A stretch of DNA of 64,000 bases from assembly GCF_013359735.1 (NCBI RefSeq), contig NZ_JABFMX010000019.1, forward strand, positions 23,775-87,774, given 5' to 3'. Position numbers and translations under genes: made by a program. The notes beneath the pieces were generated by a model. The model searched no databases. It worked only from the letters and a program-made list of their open reading frames with translations, and was not told the DNA's origin. Shown in pieces: positions 8,879-17,185 of the stretch. Positions within the stretch are counted from its first letter, which is position 1, and each line of letters starts with the position of its first letter. This DNA comes from Arthrobacter sp. C9C5. GTDB taxonomy: Bacteria > Actinomycetota > Actinomycetes > Actinomycetales > Micrococcaceae.

Positions 8879-9991
8879 CTACTTGGTCAGCGGTCCGAGT
8901 ACCGGATCGTCGACGTAGGCCGTCTTGACGTTTTCCTTGGTCACGATGACCGGCTCCAGCAGGTAGGCCGGGACGGTCTTGACCTTGTTGTTGTAGGACT
9001 TGTCGTCGTTGATCTCAGGCGTCTTGCCGGCCTGGATGTCCTTGACCATGGTGATCGCGTGCTCGACGAGCTTGCGGGTGTCCTTGTTGATGGTGGAGTA
9101 CTGCTCACCGGCCATGATCGACTTCACGGACTCAACTTCCGAGTCCTGGCCGGTGATGATCGGCAGCGGCTTGCCGGCGGCCTTGACCGAGGTCAGGACC
9201 GCGCGGGCCAGCGTGTCGTTCGGGGACAGCACGCCGTCCAGGGAGGCGCTGCCGTAGCTGCCGGCCAGCAGGGTGTCGGCACGACGCTGGGCGTTCTCAG
9301 CCTTCCAGCCCTGGGTAACGGCCTGTTCGAAGGTCTTCTGGCCCGACTTGACCACGAGGGTGCCGTCGTCGATCTTCGGCTGGAGCACCTTCATGGCGCC
9401 GTCGAAGAAGACCTTCGCGTTGGCGTCATCGGGGGAACCGGCGAACAGTTCGATGTTGTACGGGCCCGAGGGCTTCTTGGCCTTCATGCCGTCCAGCAGC
9501 GCCTGGCCCTGCAGCTCGCCAACCTTGAAGTTGTCGTATGCCACGTAGTAGTCCACGTTCGGGGTGTTCAGGAGCAGACGGTCGTACGCGATGATGGTGG
9601 CGCCGGCGTCCTTGGCCTGCTTGAGCTGGGTACCCAGCTGGGCGCCGTCGATGGCACCCACGATGATGACCTTGGCACCCTTGGTGACCATGGCGCTGAT
9701 CTGGTTCTGCTGTTCCGAGACGCCGCCGTTGGCGAACTGCACATCTGCCTTGAAACCGGCACCCTTGAGGCCGTCGTTGAACAGCTTCTCTGCCAGCACC
9801 CAGTTTTCACTGGTCTTCTGGGGAAGCGCGACGCCGATCGAGGAGTCCTTGGGGAACGCCTCGGCGCCGCTGCTCGCGCCACCGGAAGTTCCGCTGTCGG
9901 AACGGCCGCAGGCTGTCAGCGCCAGTGCCGCAATAGCAGCGATCGCTGCTGCCTTTCCTGCTTTACCAATCATTTGCATTGCTTGGTTCAC
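8879..9991 (-). CDS. chvE: Sugar ABC transporter substrate-binding lipoprotein, ChvE/XylF-like
   Basis: A 370-residue periplasmic-binding-fold lipoprotein with lipobox LTAC (Cys28). Segments such as IGVALPQKTSENWVLAEKLF, GAKVIIVGAIDGAQL, IIAYDRLLLNTPNVDYYVAYDN and LFAGSPDDANAKVFFDGAM are typical of the ChvE/multiple-monosaccharide binding proteins. It delivers aldoses such as xylose, glucose, galactose or arabinose to the permease encoded next to it; the exact sugar is not deducible. It is the last gene of the ATPase-permease-binding protein operon. The start is uncertain: GTG at 9991 or the ATG at 9979, neither with a strong ribosome-binding site. Confidence 0.9.
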   Translation of the reverse strand: MNQAMQMIGKAGKAAAIAAIAALALTACGRSDSGTSGGASSGAEAFPKDSSIGVALPQKTSENWVLAEKLFNDGLKGAGFKADVQFANGGVSEQQNQISAMVTKGAKVIIVGAIDGAQLGTQLKQAKDAGATIIAYDRLLLNTPNVDYYVAYDNFKVGELQGQALLDGMKAKKPSGPYNIELFAGSPDDANAKVFFDGAMKVLQPKIDDGTLVVKSGQKTFEQAVTQGWKAENAQRRADTLLAGSYGSASLDGVLSPNDTLARAVLTSVKAAGKPLPIITGQDSEVESVKSIMAGEQYSTINKDTRKLVEHAITMVKDIQAGKTPEINDDKSYNNKVKTVPAYLLEPVIVTKENVKTAYVDDPVLGPLTK

Positions 9992-10043
9992 TTTCTATAG
10001 ATGGTGTTCGGAGAATCAGGGGTATCGGGGGCTTGGAAACCGA

Positions 10044-11312
10044 TCAGGCTTCCTTGGCAATGACCTCTTTGGTGGAGGTGGTCTCGTCGGGCTTGATCTC
10101 GTTGCCGCGGCCGAAGTTCTTCATCATCATGCCGATGATCGACCGCTTGCCCTGGGACTTGTTGTAGACGTCGAAGGCGACGGCGATCAGGAGCACGAGG
10201 CCCTTGATGATCTGGGTGAGGTCGGCGCCGACGCCGAGCAGCTGCAGGCCGTTGTTCAGCACGGCCATCACGAGGCCACCGACGATCGAGCCGATCACGG
10301 TGCCGACGCCGCCGGTCACCGCGGCGCCGCCGATGAAGACGGCGGCGATCGCGTCAAGTTCCCAGCCGACGCCGTCGAACGGGCCCGAGGCGGTGGAGCG
10401 GCCGACGAAGATCATGCCGGCGAGGCCGGCCAGGATGGACATGTTCATCATGACCAGGAAGTTGACCTTCTTGGACTGCACGCCGGACAGCTCGGCCGCG
10501 TGGCGGTTACCGCCGACGGCGTAGACGTGGCGGCCGACGATGGTCTTGGAGGAAATGAAGCCATAGACCAGGACCAGGACGGCGAGGATCAGGCCCGGGA
10601 TCGGGAACGAGGTGCCCGGGCGGCCGGTCGCGAACAGGTACGTCGCGTAGAGGATGGCGCCGCAGATCAGGACGAGCTTGGTGACGGTCACCCAGGCTTC
10701 GGGCACCTCGGCGCCCAGGGACTTGGCCTTCCGGCGGGAGCGGATCTCGCTGACGATGACGAACGCCACACCGGCCAGGCCCAGCAGCAGGGTCAGGTTG
10801 TTGTAGCCGGTGACGGGCCCGAATTCAGGCAGGTAGCCGGAACCGATGTACTGGAAGTCGGCGGGGACCGGGATGGTGTTGGACTTGCCGACAAACTGGT
10901 TGAAGCCGCGGAAGAGCAGCATGCCGGCCAGGGTGACGATGAAGGCCGGGATGCCGACGTAGGCGGTCCAGAAGCCTTGCCAGGCGCCGATCAGGACGCC
11001 GAGCAGCAGGCCGAACAGGATGCCGAGGTACCACGGGATGCCCCAGTCCTGGATCATCAGGGCGACGCTGACGCCGACGAACGCCGCGACCGATCCCACC
11101 GAGAGGTCGATGTGGCCGGCGATGATCACCAGCACCATGCCGATCGCGAGGATCAGGATGTAGGAGTTGCCGTTGAAGAGGTTGATCACGTTGCCCGGGG
11201 TGAGGGTGTTGCCCCCGGTGGCGATCTGGAAGAAGACGATCAGTGCAACCAGGGCGAAGATCATGCCGAATTGGCGGGTATTGCCGCCAAAGAGCTTCTT
11301 GAGCGCGTTCAT
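10044..11312 (-). CDS. mmsB: Sugar ABC transporter permease, GguB/MmsB/XylH type
   Basis: A 422-residue inner-membrane permease of the ribose/xylose family with about ten hydrophobic segments. The family segment AGHIDLSVGSVAAFVGV is near residue 70, and the coupling region around VGRHVYAVGGNRHAAELSG is near 280. The C-terminus carries a charged cytosolic tail (about 395-422). It forms the channel for the ATPase encoded upstream and the ChvE-like binding protein downstream. Gene order ATPase, permease, binding protein with gaps under 60 bases indicates one operon. Confidence 0.9.
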   Translation of the reverse strand: MNALKKLFGGNTRQFGMIFALVALIVFFQIATGGNTLTPGNVINLFNGNSYILILAIGMVLVIIAGHIDLSVGSVAAFVGVSVALMIQDWGIPWYLGILFGLLLGVLIGAWQGFWTAYVGIPAFIVTLAGMLLFRGFNQFVGKSNTIPVPADFQYIGSGYLPEFGPVTGYNNLTLLLGLAGVAFVIVSEIRSRRKAKSLGAEVPEAWVTVTKLVLICGAILYATYLFATGRPGTSFPIPGLILAVLVLVYGFISSKTIVGRHVYAVGGNRHAAELSGVQSKKVNFLVMMNMSILAGLAGMIFVGRSTASGPFDGVGWELDAIAAVFIGGAAVTGGVGTVIGSIVGGLVMAVLNNGLQLLGVGADLTQIIKGLVLLIAVAFDVYNKSQGKRSIIGMMMKNFGRGNEIKPDETTSTKEVIAKEA

Positions 11313-11357
11313 TTTGTCAGTCCTTGTTGTCCGGAATGTTCTGGATGGTCCAGAGGG

Positions 11358-12914
11358 TCAGGCAGTCTTGCGGGCGGAAGTCATGAGTTTCATGAGGCTT
11401 TCCTGGCTGGCTTCCTCTTTGTTCAGCACGCCGGTGATGGCGCCTTCGAAGATGGTGTAAATGCGATCGGAGAGCCCCAGCAGTTCAGGAAGCTCCGAGG
11501 AGATCACGATGACGCCCTTGCCCTGGTTGGCCAGTTGCTGGATGATCCCGTAAATCTCGTACTTGGCGCCGACGTCGATCCCTCGGGTCGGCTCGTCCAG
11601 GATCAGCAGGTCCGGGTCGGTGAACATCCACTTCGCCAGCACCACCTTTTGCTGGTTGCCGCCGGACAACTTGGCGACGCCTTCCTCCACGGACGGCGTC
11701 TTGGTGCGCAGCGACTTGCGGTACTGCTCGGCGACGGTGAATTCCTTGTCGGCGTCGACGACGTTGTGCTTGCTGATCTTCTTCAGCGCCGCCGAGACCG
11801 TGGTGGCCTTGATGTCGTCCAGCAGGTTCAGCCCGAGGGACTTGCGGTCCTCCGTGACGTAGCCGAGGCCGGCGTCGATCGCCTGCTTGACGGTCTTGAG
11901 GTGCAGTTCCTTGCCGTCCTTGTAGACCTGGCCGGAGATGAAGCGGCCGTAGGAGCGGCCGAACAGGGACCGGGCGAGCTCGGTGCGTCCGGCACCCATC
12001 AGGCCGGCGAAGCCGACGATCTCGCCGCGGCGTACGAAGAAGTTGGAGTTCTTGCAGACCAGGCGGTCCTGGATCTGCGGGTGCCCCACGTTCCAGTTCT
12101 TGACCTCGAAGAACGTCTCGCCGATCTTGGGTTCGTGCTCCGGGAACCGGGATTCCAGGGTCCGGCCCACCATGCCCTTGATGATGCGGTCTTCGTCGAC
12201 GCCGTCAGCCTTGACGTCGAGGGTCTCGATCGACTTGCCGTCGCGGATAATCGTGATGGAGTCGGCGATCTGCTCGATCTCGTTGAGCTTGTGCGAAATG
12301 ATGATCGAGGTGATGCCCCGGCCCTTCAGGCCCAGGATCAGATCCAGCAGGTGCTGGGAGTCGGATTCGTTCAGGGCCGCGGTGGGCTCATCCAGGATGA
12401 GGAGCTTGACCTTCTTGTTCAGCGCCTTGGCGATCTCGACCAGCTGCTGCTTGCCGACGCCGATTTCCTTGACCGGGGTGTCCGGGTCCTCGCGGAGCCC
12501 AACCCGGGCCAGCAGTTCGGTGGAGCGGATCCGTGCCTCGGCCCAGTCGATCACCCCGCGCCTGGTCGGCTCGTTGCCCAGGAAGATGTTCTCCATGATG
12601 GAGAGTTCCGGGATGAGGGCCAGCTCCTGGTGGATGATCACGATGCCGGCGTGCTCGCTGGCCCGGATGTCCTTGAACTGCTGGACTTCGCTCTGGTAAA
12701 CGATGTCGCCGGTGTAGCTGCCGTAGGGGTAAACGCCCGAGAGCACCTTCATGAGGGTGGATTTTCCGGCGCCGTTTTCGCCGCAGATGGCGTGGATTTC
12801 GCCGGCCTTCACCCGCAGATTCACCTCGGCCAATGCTTTAACGCCGGGGAATTCTTTGGTGATGGAGCGCATCTCGAGAATTATCGGATCGCTGTGCGTG
12901 TTGAGGGACGTCAT
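11358..12914 (-). CDS. mmsA: Sugar ABC transporter ATP-binding protein, GguA/MmsA/XylG type
   Basis: A 518-residue protein with two ABC cassettes, as usual for monosaccharide importers. The first has Walker [11 protein letters not shown] and [15 protein letters not shown]. The second has degenerate Walker [10 protein letters not shown] but an intact [14 protein letters not shown] signature and Walker [15 protein letters not shown]. It energises uptake through the permease encoded 45 bases downstream. It is the first gene of the operon; ATG at 12914 follows a GGAGG box at 11 bases. A TTGACG/TTTACT promoter and a ROK-type dyad lie just upstream. Confidence 0.92.
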   Translation of the reverse strand: MTSLNTHSDPIILEMRSITKEFPGVKALAEVNLRVKAGEIHAICGENGAGKSTLMKVLSGVYPYGSYTGDIVYQSEVQQFKDIRASEHAGIVIIHQELALIPELSIMENIFLGNEPTRRGVIDWAEARIRSTELLARVGLREDPDTPVKEIGVGKQQLVEIAKALNKKVKLLILDEPTAALNESDSQHLLDLILGLKGRGITSIIISHKLNEIEQIADSITIIRDGKSIETLDVKADGVDEDRIIKGMVGRTLESRFPEHEPKIGETFFEVKNWNVGHPQIQDRLVCKNSNFFVRRGEIVGFAGLMGAGRTELARSLFGRSYGRFISGQVYKDGKELHLKTVKQAIDAGLGYVTEDRKSLGLNLLDDIKATTVSAALKKISKHNVVDADKEFTVAEQYRKSLRTKTPSVEEGVAKLSGGNQQKVVLAKWMFTDPDLLILDEPTRGIDVGAKYEIYGIIQQLANQGKGVIVISSELPELLGLSDRIYTIFEGAITGVLNKEEASQESLMKLMTSARKTA

Positions 12915-12983
12915 CTGCCCTTACGCCTCCAATGCATGACTTCGTTGTCCGCCCCTGCAAACCGCAGGGCCGTCTGATGGAAA

Positions 12984-13012
12984 AGTAAACTGGATCACGC
13001 CGTTGTCGTCAA
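12984..13012 (-). promoter_or_regulatory. Promoter of the sugar ABC operon
   Basis: On the minus strand, TTGACG (13007-13012) and TTTACT (12984-12989) are separated by exactly 17 bases, a good sigma-70 type promoter 70 bases before the mmsA start. The -35 box overlaps the dyad operator at 13008-13021. Confidence 0.7.
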
Positions 13013-13021
13013 GTCTTTAAC
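13008..13021. promoter_or_regulatory. Putative ROK repressor operator O1
   Basis: GTCAAGTCTTTAAC is an imperfect dyad of form GTYAA-N4-TTRAC overlapping the -35 box of the sugar operon. The same dyad recurs upstream of the ROK regulator gene (14267-14280), and both copies are followed by GCA, so binding by that regulator is likely. Confidence 0.65.
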
Positions 13022-13044
13022 GCAACGGGTGGGTAACGGCTGCT

Positions 13045-14235
13045 TTAGTTTCGCCGTATTCCGGCATGTTGGAAGACCAGGGCGGTGGCGCCAAGGGCCT
13101 CGGCGCGGTCGCCAAGCGAGGACATCGTCAGGGTGGTGGTTTCGCCGATGACGGGGACCGCGTGGCGCACCAGGCCGCGCCGGATCGGGTCCAGCAGCAG
13201 CTCGCCAAGCCCCGCCAGCGGCCCTCCGACCACGATCACCTCGGGGTTGATGAGGTTCGCGACGTTGCCCAGCGCGCGGCCGACGGCGAGCCCGGCGTCG
13301 TCCACCACCCGGAGCGTGGCCGAGTCCCTGGCGAGGGCCTTGCGCACGATGTCCTCCGGGGTCAGCGGCGCGTCCTCGCCCCGGCCCAGCAGTTCGATCA
13401 TGGTGGTGGTCGAGGCGATCGTTTCCAGGCAGCCGCGGTTCCCGCAGCGGCAGACGAGGCCGTGCTCGTGGATGGTGGCATGGCCGATTTCGCCGGTGAT
13501 CCCGACGTTCCCGTAGTACGGCATCCCGTTCAGGATCAGCCCGGCGCCGATGCCCGAGCCGATCTTCAGGAAGAGCAGGTTGCTGATGCCGGTGTGCGGG
13601 CCCCACGTCACCTCGGAGAGGGCGCCGAGATTCGCGTCGTTGTCGACAAATACCGGCAGATCCAGCGCTTCCTCAAGGCGTTTGAGGATGTTGATGCCCA
13701 CCCACTCGGGCAGGATGGCGCCCTGCGCCACGGTGCCGGTACGGCGGTCGATGGGGCCCGGGATGCCGACGCCGGCCCCCACCAGGGCGCTGCGTTCCAC
13801 GCCGCTATTGGCCAGCAGCCGGTCCAGCACCCCGACGGCGGCGGTGATGCCCTCCTCGGCGTGGTGGCCCAGTGGCAACAGGACCGATTCCTCCGCCACC
13901 ACGTGGTAGCTGAGCGAGGCCAGGACCACCCGGAGGTGGCGGCGGCCGAAGTCGATGCCGACGGCGACGGCACCGTTGCTGTTGAGCCGGACGTTCAGGG
14001 CGCGGCGCCCGGAACTGGTGATTGGTTCGGTGGACGCCAGCCCGGCGTCCTGCATGATCTTGACGATGTTGGAGACTGTGGCCGTAGAGAGGCCGGTCTG
14101 CCGGGCCAGTTCCGCCTGGGTGGAAGGGCCGGCCAGCAGGCATTCAATGATCCGCTGCTGGTTCAGATGCCGAAGCGCGGACTGCGACCCGGGGTTTTTA
14201 GTGCGGCTCCTCGTTGAGCGCGTTGGTGAGGGCAT
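13045..14235 (-). CDS. ROK family transcriptional repressor (XylR/NagC-like)
   Basis: A 396-residue regulator. The N-terminal winged helix-turn-helix (about 20-80) contains TQAELARQTGLSTATVSNIV. It is followed by the ROK sugar-kinase-like fold with VGIDFGRRHLRVVLA, GVGIPGPIDRRTG, FVDNDANLGAL and the zinc site GHATIHEHGLVCRCGNRGC. Such proteins repress sugar transport genes until the sugar binds. It lies directly upstream of the sugar ABC operon in the same orientation, and identical dyads occur at both promoters, implying control of the operon and of itself. ATG at 14235 lacks a ribosome-binding site; with TTGACT at 14266-14271 the transcript could begin at or near the start codon. Confidence 0.88.
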   Translation of the reverse strand: MPSPTRSTRSRTKNPGSQSALRHLNQQRIIECLLAGPSTQAELARQTGLSTATVSNIVKIMQDAGLASTEPITSSGRRALNVRLNSNGAVAVGIDFGRRHLRVVLASLSYHVVAEESVLLPLGHHAEEGITAAVGVLDRLLANSGVERSALVGAGVGIPGPIDRRTGTVAQGAILPEWVGINILKRLEEALDLPVFVDNDANLGALSEVTWGPHTGISNLLFLKIGSGIGAGLILNGMPYYGNVGITGEIGHATIHEHGLVCRCGNRGCLETIASTTTMIELLGRGEDAPLTPEDIVRKALARDSATLRVVDDAGLAVGRALGNVANLINPEVIVVGGPLAGLGELLLDPIRRGLVRHAVPVIGETTTLTMSSLGDRAEALGATALVFQHAGIRRN

Positions 14236-14266
14236 GCAATGAAGCGTGCCGCATCCGGGGCTTGTA

Positions 14267-14280
14267 GTCAAGAAGTTAAC
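14267..14280. promoter_or_regulatory. Putative ROK repressor operator O2 (autoregulation)
   Basis: GTCAAGAAGTTAAC has the same GTYAA-N4-TTRAC dyad as O1. It overlaps a TTGACT -35-like box 31 bases upstream of the regulator start, the same relation that O1 has to the sugar operon promoter. Confidence 0.65.
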
Positions 14281-14476
14281 GCATGGAGGGCGGTGCCACG
14301 GGATTCCGGCGGCGCCGCGTGCTGGCGCCCGGCCTGCGCCCCGCCGCAGGGACGTTCCGCCCTGCCCGCCCGCCGGCTGGGCGGAATTGCACCAACCCGG
14401 CCTTTTCGGGCCGAGGCTAGGCTGGAAGAGAGTCCGCGGCAAGCCTGCGGAGAGTCCGAAGAATCTCGAGGTGGTA

Positions 14477-15289
14477 ATGGTGCTGCTGGCCCTGATGCAA
14501 GCGAACTCGGCCGTGCTCGACGTGGCGGCGAACGTGGCGGCGGTCGAGGATGCGGCGCGCGCAGCGTCCGCCCAGGGCGCGCAGCTGCTGCTGACGCCGG
14601 AACTCTTTCCCGTCGGTTACGCGCCGATTCGGCTGCGTGCGGCCTTCGACCCTGCCACGCTGCCGGCGCTCCGCGCGGCCCTGGCCGAGGTGGCCCGGCG
14701 GCACCAGATCGCGCTGGTGTACAGCCTGCCCGCCGTGACGCCGGCCGGGGAGTGGCGAATATCCGCGACCCTGGTGGATGAGTCCGGTGAGGAGTTGCTC
14801 GGCTACGAAAAGGTGCACTTGTTCGGCCCGGATGAACGGGAAGCGTTTGCTGCCGCCACCGAGGCCCCGGATGTCGTGGAGTTCCACGGGCTCAAGACCT
14901 CGCTGGTCATTTGCTACGACATCGAGTTTCCCGAGTCCGCCCGGGCCGCCGCCCTGCGCGGCGCGGAGCTGCTGCTGGTGCCCACGGCCCTCGCCGGCGG
15001 ATTCGACGCCGTGCCGGACGTACTGGTCCGGGCCAGGGCGCTGGAGAACCAGCTGACCGTGGCCTACGCCAACCACACCGGCGTGGAGGCGGGCTGCGAG
15101 TTCCAGGGTGGCAGCATCGTGGCCGGCCCGGACGGTGCCGTCCTGGCCGCGGCCGGTACCGGCGTGGAACTGCTGTTCGCCGACGTCGGTGTGCCGGCGG
15201 ACGCCGCCGCCGCGGAGAACGGTGCCGACGCTGCGGTGGCCTATCTTCGCGATCGCCGCCCGGAGCTCTACCGCGCCTGGGGAATCTGA
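14477..15289 (+). CDS. davA: Nitrilase-family amidase, DavA-like (5-aminovaleramidase)
   Basis: A 270-residue carbon-nitrogen hydrolase with the Glu-Lys-Cys triad visible: Glu42 in LTPELFPVGY, Lys112 in YEKVHLFGP and Cys146 in VICYDIEFPE. The segments LRGAELLLVPTAL, VLVRARALENQLTVAYANH and GSIVAGPDGAVLAAAG closely follow the delta-aminovaleramidase (DavA) subgroup, which hydrolyses 5-aminovaleramide to 5-aminovalerate and ammonia in lysine breakdown. A DavB-like monooxygenase, the partner step, is encoded in the same cluster at 18724-20448. The ATG at 14477 has GAGG five bases upstream. A TAGGCT -10 box at 14418-14423 may drive it. The 3' end overlaps the convergent PucR gene by 22 bases. Confidence 0.85.
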   Translation: MVLLALMQANSAVLDVAANVAAVEDAARAASAQGAQLLLTPELFPVGYAPIRLRAAFDPATLPALRAALAEVARRHQIALVYSLPAVTPAGEWRISATLVDESGEELLGYEKVHLFGPDEREAFAAATEAPDVVEFHGLKTSLVICYDIEFPESARAAALRGAELLLVPTALAGGFDAVPDVLVRARALENQLTVAYANHTGVEAGCEFQGGSIVAGPDGAVLAAAGTGVELLFADVGVPADAAAAENGADAAVAYLRDRRPELYRAWGI

Positions 15290-17073
15290 GCGGCGGACGT
15301 CCGGCCGGCGGACCTTGAGGCTGCGGGGGAGTCGGTAGCGGCGGCCGCGAAGACAGCCGGGACGGTGGCGCCGCCCCCGGCGTCGGGCAGCTCCGGCCCG
15401 CCCAGGTACTGCAGCGCAACCCAGAGCTCCGCGCGGGCCTGGGCCTGGTTGAGATCGAGGCCCAGCAGTTCGGCAATGACGCCGAGCTGCCGGCGGACGC
15501 TGTTGCGATGCAGTCCCGTGGCCTTCGCGGTGGCGTCCCAGCTGCCGTTCTCGCCAAGCCACGCGCGCAGAATGCCGAGCAGGCTGTCGCGGCGCTCCGG
15601 CTCGAGCGCAAGCAAGGGTGCCAGCAGGCGCCCGGCCAGCAGGGTGCCGGCCTCGGGGCCGAGCAGGCCCGTCACGGACCAGGTGACGTCGTCCTCCCGC
15701 ACGCTCCGGCGGCCGGTGAGAACCTGGTTTCGCAGCGAGGAGGCGCGCTGGTGGGCGTCAGCCAGGCCCTCGAATTCGGTGCCGCCGCCAATCACCAGGC
15801 ACCAGCCGAGACGTTCCACCTCGGCGAGCAGGGCGTCGTCGACCCTGAGCCGGGTAATGGCGGCAAAGCCGTAGTCGGTGAGCTCCACGAGTTTGGTGTC
15901 GAAGAGCCGGCGCCATTCGAGCAGCTCCCGCACCGGGGCTTCGCCTGTGCGGCGCGGACCGTCCGCTGGCCGGGCGCCCCCGGCGGCGGCGCCGATGCGG
16001 ACGCCCTGGACGACGCGCAACTGCCCGGACCGGGTGGAGGAAATGCTCTGTGCCAGCAGGTCCTTCAAGCCGGTCACATGCCGTGCCGTTCCGGAGGCCG
16101 CGGTCTCCGGATGCAACAGCAACGCCGTGGCCAGCTGGCTCGGGGCCAGGGAACCGCTCGTGCGCTGGCGGACCAGCAGCTCCAGCAGCCCGACGGCGGT
16201 GGAGACGACGCTGTTCTGGGCCGGGGTCAGCGGTGCGTCCGTGCCGAGGACAAGCGCGCCGAGGTTGGCGTCCCGGGTGCTGCGCAACGGATACCCGAAG
16301 ACCAGCGCAGAGCCTGCGGCGTCGAATGAATCCATCTCCACCCGGGGACCGCTGCCGGCGAGCAGCCGGGTCAGCAACGGCTGCAAAGCGGCGGAATCGA
16401 CTCCCGCTGCGGCGCCGGGGCCGGTCTGGAGCCCGGCGGAACCGGCCGCGCCGCGGGCCCGGACCCGTCCGTCCGCGCCGAACAACACAGCCCAGACCGG
16501 GACGCGCTGCACGAGGGCCGCCAGGAGTTCATGTTCGGGGCGCGCAGACAGGACCGCGCGCATCAGTTGCCGGTTGATGTCGGCCAGTTGGCGGAAAGTC
16601 TTGGCGTTGTCGGATTCGAGGAGCCGGGAGAATTCGAGGCCCAGGGCGGCGAAGGGGAGGCTGCCCGGGATGGACACCAGTGTCAGCCCGTGCCGCCGGC
16701 AGGCCCGTACTACAGCGTCCGGCACGGCCTCGAAATAGGGTTCCAGGCCAAAGCCGAGCGCCCCGACCCGGGCCCGGACCAAGCGCTGCACGTAGGCATC
16801 CACCGCCGTCTCGCTGCCGCCGCCACCCTCGAAGGGAAGGCCGGCGGTAAGCAGGAACTCGCCGTCGAGCAGGTAGGGGGTCGGGTCGGCCAGCTCGCTC
16901 GGCTCGACCCAGCGTAGGCGCTCGTCCCCGTTACCAGCGTCGTGCAGGACCTCCAGCGCAGGGAGCTGGCGCAGGAACTGCGCAAGCGTGACGAAGCCGA
17001 AGCGCTCGGCGTCCTCAGCAGCCACGGCCGGGGCCTTCCCGGCGGCGGCTCGGCACGCCGTATCCCGGTGCAA
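15268..17073 (-). CDS. PucR family transcriptional regulator
   Basis: A 601-residue regulator. The N-terminal PucR domain runs from about 25 to 150 (LPALEVLHDAGNGDERLRWV, LLDGEFLLTAGL). A CdaR/GGDEF-like middle follows, and the C-terminal helix-turn-helix of the PucR type is at about 505-565 (LRAWLGENGSWDATAKATGL, then HRNSVRRQL). The family controls purine, amine or amino-acid catabolism. The gene lies between the amidase and the permease-monooxygenase pair, on the opposite strand and divergent from the permease, so control of this cluster is likely. The start is a TTG at 17073 with no clear ribosome-binding site and may be imprecise. Confidence 0.85.
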   Translation of the reverse strand: MHRDTACRAAAGKAPAVAAEDAERFGFVTLAQFLRQLPALEVLHDAGNGDERLRWVEPSELADPTPYLLDGEFLLTAGLPFEGGGGSETAVDAYVQRLVRARVGALGFGLEPYFEAVPDAVVRACRRHGLTLVSIPGSLPFAALGLEFSRLLESDNAKTFRQLADINRQLMRAVLSARPEHELLAALVQRVPVWAVLFGADGRVRARGAAGSAGLQTGPGAAAGVDSAALQPLLTRLLAGSGPRVEMDSFDAAGSALVFGYPLRSTRDANLGALVLGTDAPLTPAQNSVVSTAVGLLELLVRQRTSGSLAPSQLATALLLHPETAASGTARHVTGLKDLLAQSISSTRSGQLRVVQGVRIGAAAGGARPADGPRRTGEAPVRELLEWRRLFDTKLVELTDYGFAAITRLRVDDALLAEVERLGWCLVIGGGTEFEGLADAHQRASSLRNQVLTGRRSVREDDVTWSVTGLLGPEAGTLLAGRLLAPLLALEPERRDSLLGILRAWLGENGSWDATAKATGLHRNSVRRQLGVIAELLGLDLNQAQARAELWVALQYLGGPELPDAGGGATVPAVFAAAATDSPAASRSAGRTSAAQIPQAR

Positions 17074-17081
17074 TATGTCTC

Positions 17082-17103
17082 ATGACTGAAGACTATAGGT
17101 CAT
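17082..17103. promoter_or_regulatory. Candidate operator in the PucR-permease divergent gap
   Basis: ATGAC (17082-17086) and GTCAT (17099-17103) form a short inverted repeat with a 12-base spacer in the 112-base divergent region. A binding site for the PucR regulator is possible, but the repeat is short. Confidence 0.3.
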
Positions 17104-17185
17104 TTTGCACAACCGTGAGAGGTGGCTCACACCCCTAGGGTTGGTCTGGGGAAACCGACCACTACTGAAGATAAGGACGTCAACG

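Noticed and set aside
9564..12977. A 1137-codon open frame on the plus strand opposite the sugar ABC operon
   Set aside because: It is the antisense shadow of three clear transporter genes. Its product is rich in Gly, Asp, Val and His with no domain, a GC-rich artefact.
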